Shown in pieces: positions 43,886 to 49,561 of a stretch of DNA of 49,561 bases; position 1 is the stretch's first letter, and each line of letters starts with the position of its first letter. The notes below the pieces were generated by a model. The model ran no database searches and was not told where the DNA came from. It saw only the letters and a list, made by a program, of their open reading frames with translations. The DNA is from an uncultured Lachnospiraceae bacterium. Lineage in GTDB: Bacteria > Bacillota > Clostridia > Lachnospirales > Lachnospiraceae. The translations under genes were made by a program, and so were the position numbers. The stretch lies in assembly GCA_910585215.1 (NCBI GenBank), contig CAJUDQ010000023.1, forward strand, positions 1-49,561, in the 5' to 3' direction.

Positions 43886-44299
43886 TTACCATGTATCACT
43901 AAATGATGAAATTCTATAACTGGCAGTTGAATCACTACCGAAACTATAATGCCTTCTTCCCTCAGATACATTAGAAAAAGTCCATGAATATTGTACACCC
44001 ATAGTAGCTGTCGTAATTGCAATATCATGGCTAGCTACAGCAAGTGAACCAAAAAGTGATTTTTTTGAAATACTAATACTAGCTGTACCTTTTGCATATG
44101 TTTTATTAAAACTTACTTTCATTGTATGTGAAGCATCCTTTGCAAAATCAACATCTTCACTAGCCCATGCCTTCCATCCAGCCTCAACTGTAAATGGTTC
44201 TTTCCAAGAATATGAATTTGTACCTGCCAACACACTGACACTCATTGCAACAGTGGCTACTATACTGGCAATACCTGTTTTTAATTTATTTTTTATCAT
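43886..44299 (-). CDS. Secreted small protein B (bacteriocin/toxin candidate)
   Basis: This 137-aa precursor has a Sec signal peptide (basic IKNKLK, hydrophobic core, likely cut after A25 in SVLAG), giving a mature part of about 112 residues. That part has no Cys, is rich in Ser, Ala, Thr and aromatic residues, has alternating hydrophobic strands (TASISISKKS, SLAVASHDIAI), and ends in Trp. It may form a beta-sandwich. It does not resemble protein A beyond the signal peptide. The Trp/Ser-rich, Cys-free make-up recalls lactococcin 972-like exported bacteriocins, but their signature is not seen. It is driven by type-1 promoter copy 2. Confidence 0.8.
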   Translation of the reverse strand: MIKNKLKTGIASIVATVAMSVSVLAGTNSYSWKEPFTVEAGWKAWASEDVDFAKDASHTMKVSFNKTYAKGTASISISKKSLFGSLAVASHDIAITTATMGVQYSWTFSNVSEGRRHYSFGSDSTASYRISSFSDTW

Positions 44300-44416
44300 T
44301 TAATTTCCTTCTTTCTTTAATCAAGTACTTTCGAAATCTATCATTTTTCTATATCATCTTTCACCGTTTGCAACCAGTCAAATCTAATATAGTAAAAATA
44401 ATAACTTCTTTATCAG

Positions 44417-44483
44417 TTACCATTTTGATGAGTTACTTTCTTCTAAACCAATTAAATAATTTTTTCAATCAGTCAGTTGGTAA
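44417..44483 (-). promoter_or_regulatory. Conserved long leader, copy 2
   Basis: The leader of secreted protein B (about 240 nt, 44300-44540) closely matches that of protein A. It has the same TTACCA/TGGTAA arms (44417 and 44478) and AACCAGTC-like boxes at 44372, 44446 and 44467, the last two 21 bp apart. Confidence 0.55.
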
Positions 44484-44542
44484 AAACATCATAATTTTTC
44501 TTTTTTGTGTACACTTTATTAGAACTTTGTTTAAACACTTTT

Positions 44543-44610
44543 ATTTTATTTGTTCTTACAAAAATTGTCAATTAGCTAAACATAATCGTCCACTTTTTTG
44601 CATAATCGTC
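44543..44610 (-). promoter_or_regulatory. Type-1 LytTR-dependent promoter, copy 2
   Basis: Read on the minus strand: GACGATTATG (44601-44610), 10 bp, GACGATTATG (44581-44590), 9 bp, TTGACA (44566-44571), 17 bp, TAAAAT (44543-44548). The repeats begin 30 bp after the stop of the kinase gene at 44640. They are identical to each other and differ by one base in one unit from copy 1. Confidence 0.87.
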
Positions 44611-44639
44611 ACAAATATATATTAAAAAATTAAATCCAT

Positions 44640-45908
44640 TTATTCTATCGGTATTATTACTGTTGTCAAAAACTTTCCATTCTCTTCTCTCATTTCTAAC
44701 TTTCCATGATACTTTTCCACACATGCTCTGATATTTCCTATTCCAATTCCATGATTTTCTATATCACTTTTTGTAGATATATATTCTCCATCTTTTTTTC
44801 TTCTTTTTCCTTGATAATCATTCTTCATTCGAATCATCATAATATCATCTTCATATCCTATCATCAGATCTATTTGTTTTTTTTCACTGTTTTTTGCTGC
44901 TTCAATTCCATTTTTCAAAAGATTTGCAAAAATTACACAAAGGTCATATGGCTCTACAAGACAATTTTCGGACATTTGACCCTGTATACTAAGCCGAACT
45001 CCCATATCTTCTGACTGATATATATATTGATTTAATATCATATCCACAATCTGATTATATACGGTTACTCTTTTTTTATTTATGTGCAGTTTACCATTAA
45101 TTTGTTTCATATACTCGTTTAGTTTTTTATAATTCTGTGTGTCACAGTATTCCTGTATACTCATCATATGTTCTTTAATATCATGACGAAAATCTCTAAT
45201 ATCTTTATCTTTTTTTTCCAGATATTGATACTGTCCCTTTAACATTTCCAAAAGGTATCTATTAAAAGAATCTTTTTCCTTATAATAATCTCTGGATATT
45301 GCAAGCTCAATTAACGTAACCATATGAATATACATAACTAATCCTGTAAGAATTACATTTAAATGCATATATCTGTCAAATCTTACATTTTGCAATATAA
45401 GTTCCAGACATCCAAGAATATAAGAATAAGCTAGTCCAAGAATAAGAAAAAAAATAAAATATTTTAAATTCATTTGTATAATTTCATTTCCATTTCTTTT
45501 CATTGATATTTTTCCAAGAATCATTTCTACTACAATTGTTACTATAGAAGAAACAAACACTATATTTATATTGTTATTATTTACAATATCCTCAAATGCC
45601 CATATTATAATTTCAGACATTTTGTCAAAAACTCCAATAATAATTGCCACCCAGAAACTGATAGAAATTATTTTTATTGCATTATTTTGAAAAAGTAATT
45701 CCATTTCTGCTATGATAAAAATAAGATATATAAACAAGCTATTTTCATATATATACATTTCATATATAAAATATATTAATAGTATAAGAAATGTCAATAT
45801 GTATCTCCATTTCCATTCTCTTCTTTGCATTTTAAAAAAGCATCGAAATACAATATAAAATTTCACAATTTCTAATGTATATTCCAGTCCCTTTTCTAGT
45901 AATTGCAT
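44640..45908 (-). CDS. AgrC-like GHKL sensor kinase 1
   Basis: This quorum-sensing-type kinase of about 422 aa has six or seven membrane helices in residues 15-205 and then a GHKL kinase core. The phospho-acceptor is H242 (DFRHDIKEHM), the N box is ANLLKNGIEAAKN, and the glycine motif is HGIGIGNIRACVEKYHG. It follows its LytTR regulator. I use the ATG at 45908, with GGAGG 5 nt ahead; this places the His at the same position as in kinase 2 and drops a four-residue extension. The ligand is expected to be a peptide, but no agrB/agrD pair is present. The paralogue lies at 47402-48670. Confidence 0.93.
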   Translation of the reverse strand: MQLLEKGLEYTLEIVKFYIVFRCFFKMQRREWKWRYILTFLILLIYFIYEMYIYENSLFIYLIFIIAEMELLFQNNAIKIISISFWVAIIIGVFDKMSEIIIWAFEDIVNNNNINIVFVSSIVTIVVEMILGKISMKRNGNEIIQMNLKYFIFFLILGLAYSYILGCLELILQNVRFDRYMHLNVILTGLVMYIHMVTLIELAISRDYYKEKDSFNRYLLEMLKGQYQYLEKKDKDIRDFRHDIKEHMMSIQEYCDTQNYKKLNEYMKQINGKLHINKKRVTVYNQIVDMILNQYIYQSEDMGVRLSIQGQMSENCLVEPYDLCVIFANLLKNGIEAAKNSEKKQIDLMIGYEDDIMMIRMKNDYQGKRRKKDGEYISTKSDIENHGIGIGNIRACVEKYHGKLEMREENGKFLTTVIIPIE

Positions 45909-45929
45909 TTTTACCTCCATATTTTCATA

Positions 45930-46655
45930 CTACCTGTTTAACATCTTTAATCTCCATTCGCTTAATTTTATTAGTAATTCTTTTTTCTTCTTTAATGCTA
46001 ATGGAATATTTTCTCCATTTTTCAACATGATTTTTCTTATATTTCCGATTTTTTCAAAGATGGTTTTGTCTATCCAATCTAAATTTACTAAAAAAGACTT
46101 ATCATTACGATAAAACCCGTATTCTTTCAGCATTTCAGCAAGTTCTGAAATTTTTTTATCTGTTGTATAATTTCCATTAGCCGTATGGAATATCACCTTT
46201 CTTTTTATTGATTCTATATAAATAATATCATGATATATTAATCTTACCTTTCCCATTTCTGGAACATCAATATCCATAGTTTTATATCTTTCAAGTCTTA
46301 TCAAAGCATGTTCTAGCCCTTCCTTCAAATCTTCTTTCAAATTATTCTTTTCAATATATCGAAAAGCTTCTATTTTATATCCTTCTTTATAAAATTCCTT
46401 GGATGAGGTTATTATCATAATTACACAATTAGAAAATAGTTGTTTATATTTTTCAGCTGCTTCCAGACCATTCATATTTTTTAGATAAATATCCATAAAT
46501 ATAATTTGATATTTTTTATGAGCGTTTAAAAATTCTTCCGCAGAGGCATAAATTTCTATTTTTGCATTTTCTTTTTGTAAACTTCTCTGTACCATTTTGC
46601 CAATTTTTTTTGCCCATTCATCACAATCCTCTATAATTGCAATATCTATTTCCAT
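45930..46655 (-). CDS. LytTR-family response regulator 1
   Basis: This 241-aa regulator has a receiver domain with D55 (YQIIFMDIYL) and a C-terminal LytTR DNA-binding domain (about 140-241) with IIYIESIKRKVIFHT, FYRNDKSFLVNLDWI and the closing KKKKELLIKL. It is of the AgrA/BlpR type that binds direct repeats two turns apart. I use the ATG at 46655, which has GAGGAG close upstream; the longer frame begins with TTG. It and kinase 1 form the pair next to promoter copy 2, so the repeats GACGATTATG are its probable sites. A type-2 promoter lies at 46764-46795. Confidence 0.93.
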   Translation of the reverse strand: MEIDIAIIEDCDEWAKKIGKMVQRSLQKENAKIEIYASAEEFLNAHKKYQIIFMDIYLKNMNGLEAAEKYKQLFSNCVIMIITSSKEFYKEGYKIEAFRYIEKNNLKEDLKEGLEHALIRLERYKTMDIDVPEMGKVRLIYHDIIYIESIKRKVIFHTANGNYTTDKKISELAEMLKEYGFYRNDKSFLVNLDWIDKTIFEKIGNIRKIMLKNGENIPLALKKKKELLIKLSEWRLKMLNR

Positions 46656-46763
46656 ATTCTCCTCTTTTGCTCCTCTAAACAATAATTAAATTTACTCCCA
46701 TATAATATTTTTGTATTGTTAATACTGTAATTTGTTCATTTGGCATTTTTTTCCATTTCTTAT

Positions 46764-46816
46764 ATTATATCAAATGTGCAAAAAAAAGTTGTCAGGAAAT
46801 TGTTAACAATTCATAA
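46764..46816 (-). promoter_or_regulatory. Type-2 conserved promoter, copy 2 (before regulator 1)
   Basis: Minus strand: GTTAACAATTTCCTGACAAC with CTGACA at 46790-46795 and TATAAT at 46764-46769, exactly 20 bp apart. If the -35 is ACAACT instead, the spacing is 17 bp. The upstream half holds ACA-containing repeats 11 bp apart. Confidence 0.82.
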
Positions 46817-46932
46817 AATTTTTATAATTTTAGGAATATGCTGTAATTCATTCCATACTTTAGCAAATAAAAATTGAAATCAATCTTTTTCAATAGATTG
46901 TGTTTTTAAATTTCACACTTTTATATTATAAA

Positions 46933-46980
46933 AAATCAAGATTATAAGATAAAAAATGTGCAATCATATAACCTTGATTT
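46933..46980 (-). terminator. Terminator of the short promoter-3 transcript
   Basis: AAATCAAG-TTATA pairs with TATAA-CTTGATTT, and the stem is followed on the minus strand by TTTTTT. It ends a transcript of about 370 nt that begins at type-1 promoter copy 3. Confidence 0.8.
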
Positions 46981-46996
46981 GAATATATTTAAATTT

Positions 46997-47065
46997 TTAT
47001 TTTTTTGATTTTATATTATAATCTGGTTCAATAGATACAATAAATAAGATAGTTCTTAAATTCAT
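46997..47065 (-). CDS. 22-codon ORF: pheromone candidate or signal-peptide relic
   Basis: The minus strand encodes a peptide beginning MNLRTILFIVSI and ending in NIKSKK. Its ATG is 242 nt downstream of the -10 of promoter copy 3, almost the same distance as the starts of secreted proteins A (249) and B (244). A four-codon ORF (MDFK) with a purine-rich ribosome site overlaps its start (ATGA). The peptide looks like the first half of a signal peptide and then stops. It may be a decayed third secreted-protein gene or a short inducing peptide. Nothing decides between these. Confidence 0.4.
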   Translation of the reverse strand: MNLRTILFIVSIEPDYNIKSKK

Positions 47066-47208
47066 TTGAAGTCCATTATCTCTCTATATCCTTTCTGTAT
47101 AATATTGTGTATATATTTATAGTATTTTAATATTTTTTATTAGTCAAATAAATATAGAAAGATAATGACTTCGTCAACAGTTACCTTTTGATGGCCTATT
47201 TTTTTCTA

Positions 47209-47237
47209 AACCAGTCAAAAAACCATTCTAACCAGTC
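47209..47237 (-). promoter_or_regulatory. AACCAGTC direct repeats in leader copy 3
   Basis: AACCAGTC occurs at 47209-47216 and again at 47230-47237, 21 bp apart; on the minus strand this reads GACTGGTT. The equivalent boxes in leaders 1 and 2 are more degenerate. The position is downstream of the transcription start. Confidence 0.6.
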
Positions 47238-47306
47238 AGTTGAAAAAAATGTCATAGTTCCTTCTTTCCATGTGCACATCATTAGAAATTTGTTCGAACA
47301 TTTATC

Positions 47307-47374
47307 AATATAATATCTCTCAATTCCCCTGTCAATAGGTGTTGCACCATCTCCTGTTTTTTTGCACCATCTTC
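47307..47374 (-). promoter_or_regulatory. Type-1 LytTR-dependent promoter, copy 3 (diverged repeats)
   Basis: Minus strand: GAAGATGGTG (47365-47374), 10 bp, GGAGATGGTG (47345-47354), 9 bp, TTGACA (47330-47335), 17 bp, TATATT (47307-47312). All spacings equal copies 1 and 2, but the repeat sequence has changed from GACGATTATG to GAAGATGGTG. It begins 28 bp after the stop of kinase 2 and drives the short transcript ending at 46933. Confidence 0.85.
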
Positions 47375-47401
47375 CATTTTTGAAAAAAGTTTAAATACTT
47401 A

Positions 47402-48670
47402 TTATATCATTTTCATATTGATTATAGTAATAAACTCTCCTCCTATTTCTTCCATCTCCAAATTTCCATGGTATTTTTCCACACATTCCCTGATATTTTC
47501 CAGTCCCATTCCATGATTTTCCATATCACTTTTTGTTGTAAGATAACTCTCTTTTTTCTTCTTTCTCTTTCCTGCATAATCATTTTTCATATGAATCATT
47601 ATCACATTATCTTCATATCCTACTGTCAGTTCTATATGTTTCTGCCTGCTGTTTTTTGCCGCTTCTATTCCATTTTTCAGAAGATTTGCAAATATTACAC
47701 AAAGGTCGTAGGAGGAAATATTACAATCTTGTGGCATCTGTCCCTTTATTTTCAGCAGGATTCCCAGTTCTTCTGCCTGTGACATATATTGATTTAATAT
47801 CACATCCACCTCTTTATTATGCACGGTTATCCTCTTTTCCTCCATATGTGTCTGAGCATTTATCTTTTTTATATATTCTTTTAATTCCGAACATTCCTCT
47901 GTTTCACAGTATTTTTGTATTATCAGCAGATGTTCTTTCATATCATGACGAAATTTTCTGATATCCCTTTCTCTTTTCTCCAGATAATTATACTGTTCTT
48001 CCTGCATTTTTAAAAGCCGTCTGTTAAAAGCGTCCTTTTCCCTGTAATTATCTCTGGATATTATAAGTACAATTATCATAATCATAGTGCCATACATAAT
48101 CATTCCTGTTAAGATAATATCCAGATACAGATATGTATTCATTCCTCTGTCCCCTAAAATGACCCACATATAGCCCATTATATAAGAATATCCCCATGCA
48201 AGTATAAAAAAGCATAAAAAATATTTCCAACTCATACGAATTATTTTATTTCTATTGATTCGCAATACTATTTTTCCAAAAATAACTTCTGTAAAAACAG
48301 TAACTGCTGAAATCAGAACACGAACCCATATACTGTTGTCACCGACAATATCCAAAAATACCCACACAACAATTTTGGATATTTCATCAAATATTCCAAT
48401 CACTGCTGAAAACCAAAAACTCATAAAAATAATTTTTAGCACTTTATCCCGAAAAAGAATTTCCATTTCTGCAATAATAAAGATTAAATACACCGGCAAA
48501 TGATTCTCATTTCCATATACAAGCCATAGGGCAAATCCTCCTATTCCCAACAGCGCCAGTAAATACTTCCATATTCCTTCCCTTTCCGTTATTCCAAACA
48601 GCCACCGGAATGCAAGGTAAAACTTTATAATTTCAAATATATATTCCACTCCGTTTTGTAACAATTCCAT
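47402..48670 (-). CDS. AgrC-like GHKL sensor kinase 2
   Basis: This is a 422-aa paralogue of kinase 1 with the same layout: membrane helices in 15-205, H242 in KFRHDMKEHL, N box ANLLKNGIEAAKN, and the motif HGMGLENIRECVEKYHG. The two diverge most in the membrane half, the part that binds the inducer, while the kinase halves are close. Different inducing signals are therefore plausible. It starts about 20 bp after regulator 2. GGAAG is the only ribosome site. Confidence 0.93.
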   Translation of the reverse strand: MELLQNGVEYIFEIIKFYLAFRWLFGITEREGIWKYLLALLGIGGFALWLVYGNENHLPVYLIFIIAEMEILFRDKVLKIIFMSFWFSAVIGIFDEISKIVVWVFLDIVGDNSIWVRVLISAVTVFTEVIFGKIVLRINRNKIIRMSWKYFLCFFILAWGYSYIMGYMWVILGDRGMNTYLYLDIILTGMIMYGTMIMIIVLIISRDNYREKDAFNRRLLKMQEEQYNYLEKRERDIRKFRHDMKEHLLIIQKYCETEECSELKEYIKKINAQTHMEEKRITVHNKEVDVILNQYMSQAEELGILLKIKGQMPQDCNISSYDLCVIFANLLKNGIEAAKNSRQKHIELTVGYEDNVIMIHMKNDYAGKRKKKKESYLTTKSDMENHGMGLENIRECVEKYHGNLEMEEIGGEFITIINMKMI

Positions 48671-48691
48671 TTTTTCTTCCGTCTCTTTATC

Positions 48692-49417
48692 TTATTGATT
48701 TAGCTGTTTCAATCTCCATTCATATAATTTCATCATAAGCTCTTTTTTCTTTTTTACTCCTAAGGAAACCTTTTTTCCATTTTTTAAAAAGATTTTTTTC
48801 GCTGTTTCCATTCCATCTGAAGATACTTTTTCCACCCAATCCAAATTTACCAAAATAGATTTATTACTACGGTAAAATCCATCTTCTTCCAGTCGTTCCG
48901 TCAATTCTGTAATTTTTTCCTCTGCTGTATAATCCTGTTTTGTTGTATGAAAGATTACCTTTCGTTGCTTCTTTATTGTTTCAATATAAATAATATCTTT
49001 ATATACCAGTCTTACTTTTCCCTGTTCTGGAACATTAATTTCCATTGTCTGATATTTTCTGAGTTTTGTCAAAGCATGCTCCACACCCTCTTGAATCTCT
49101 TCTTTAAGATTATCTTTTTCGATATACCGAAATGCATCTATTTTATAGCCTTCTCTGCAATATTCTTTATATAAAGTTACAATCATAACAATACTCTTGG
49201 GAAATTGTGATTTATACTTTATCGTCGCTTCAAGACCATTTATTTCATTTAAATAAATGTCCATAAATATAATCTGATACTCTTTTTCAGCTTTTAAAAA
49301 TTTTTCGGCAGAACTGTAAATTTCTATCTCTGTTTTTTCTTTTTTTAAAATTTCCTGTATTATATCTTTGATTCTCTCTGCCCATTCTTCAGAATCTTCT
49401 ACAATTGCAATTTTCAT
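48692..49417 (-). CDS. LytTR-family response regulator 2
   Basis: This 241-aa paralogue of regulator 1 has D53 in YQIIFMDIYL and a LytTR domain (about 135-241) with IIYIETIKKQRKVIFHT, FYRSNKSILVNLDWV and KKKKELMMKL. I place the start at the ATG at 49417 because AGGAGG lies 7 nt ahead and the type-2 promoter (-10 at 49466-49471) would otherwise fall inside the coding frame that opens at 49477. The DNA-binding domain differs from regulator 1 at several positions, matching the changed repeats at promoter copy 3, its likely target. Confidence 0.92.
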   Translation of the reverse strand: MKIAIVEDSEEWAERIKDIIQEILKKEKTEIEIYSSAEKFLKAEKEYQIIFMDIYLNEINGLEATIKYKSQFPKSIVMIVTLYKEYCREGYKIDAFRYIEKDNLKEEIQEGVEHALTKLRKYQTMEINVPEQGKVRLVYKDIIYIETIKKQRKVIFHTTKQDYTAEEKITELTERLEEDGFYRSNKSILVNLDWVEKVSSDGMETAKKIFLKNGKKVSLGVKKKKELMMKLYEWRLKQLNQ

Positions 49418-49465
49418 CTTCATACCTCCTTTGCAACTATAAGATTTAATTTCATACTTTTTTAC

Positions 49466-49518
49466 ATTATACAACATATTTCAAAAAAAGTTGTCAGGAA
49501 AATGTGAACAATACATAT
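49466..49518 (-). promoter_or_regulatory. Type-2 conserved promoter, copy 3 (before regulator 2)
   Basis: Minus strand: GTTCACATTTTCCTGACAAC with CTGACA at 49492-49497 and TATAAT at 49466-49471, 20 bp apart as in the other two copies. The last 40 bp of the window beyond it show nothing identifiable. Confidence 0.82.
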
Positions 49519-49561
49519 TTTTTGTAATTTTAAATAACATTTTCTGAATCTGAGATCGGAA

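Noticed and set aside
39068..44299. Lanthipeptide or double-glycine bacteriocin system
   Set aside because: Proteins A and B have Sec signal peptides, no GG cleavage site and no LanB/LanC/LanM or C39-ABC transporter nearby.
46764..46816. SaeR-type operator (GTTAA-N6-GTTAA)
   Set aside because: Only one half-site fits; the second is CTGACA in all copies, so the consensus is not met.
48692..49477. Start of regulator 2 at 49477
   Set aside because: The conserved promoter's -10 lies inside this extension, and a strong ribosome site precedes the ATG at 49417.

Overview
The window looks like a chromosomal segment of a low-GC, spore-forming gut Firmicute, most likely a Lachnospiraceae member. The signs are a GGGtGRT protein next to an Fe-S scaffold protein, a GerA/SpoVAF-type spore protein, a Csp-like S8 protease, several AT-rich two-component systems, IS200/IS605 relics and gut glycan hydrolases (GH27, GH97, GH5). 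Assignment below family level is not justified from sequence alone. No rRNA, tRNA or CRISPR array was recognised.

Layout. 0-6.2 kb: an OmpR-type two-component pair, a DUF6512-like membrane protein, a Fic protein whose motif lacks the catalytic His, the GGGtGRT/scaffold pair and a zinc-ribbon membrane protein. 6.2-7.3 kb: a decayed tnpB, a 54-bp repeat, a possible structured leader and four 14-bp tandem repeats in front of a small HTH-like gene. 7.9-12.4 kb: asd, a SpoVAF-like gene and a membrane-anchored GH5 glucanase. 12.5-15.3 kb: a three-gene operon like B. subtilis ydjG-H-I (SPFH protein with five zinc ribbons). 15.4-22.1 kb: an alpha-galactoside locus (GH27, large GH97, AraC regulator). 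22.1-24.7 kb: ddl-murF for cell-wall precursor synthesis. 24.8-30.1 kb: a conserved hypothetical, tcdA, lrgAB and the S8 protease. 30.2-34.1 kb: a C39-like exported peptidase with an OmpR-family response regulator, its kinase and a membrane-anchored partner.

34.2-49.5 kb is the accessory region and the most interesting part. It is very AT-rich, reads entirely on the minus strand and is built from repeated modules. Two paralogous pairs of LytTR response regulator and AgrC-like GHKL kinase lie in tandem. Each kinase gene is followed directly by a copy of one promoter: a pair of 10-bp direct repeats 20 bp apart, 9 bp, TTGACA, 17 bp, and a -10. A third copy lies at 39.7 kb with no kinase beside it. 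Two of the copies drive unrelated genes for Sec-exported small proteins (128 and 137 aa). Each of these is followed by an attenuator-like hairpin and then by genes for membrane proteins and ABC transporters. The remaining copy drives a short terminated transcript with only a 22-codon ORF where a signal peptide should start. A different conserved promoter (CTGACA, 20 bp, TATAAT) stands before both regulators and before an ABC ATPase.

The simplest reading is a peptide- or stress-responsive, bacteriocin-like or toxin/immunity system that spread by tandem duplication. The two kinase/regulator pairs appear to have diverged in operator sequence, and one module has lost its regulator genes through IS-associated rearrangement. 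The secreted proteins resemble no family I recognise. No AgrB/AgrD, LanM/LanC or double-glycine leader is visible, so the inducing signal is unknown.
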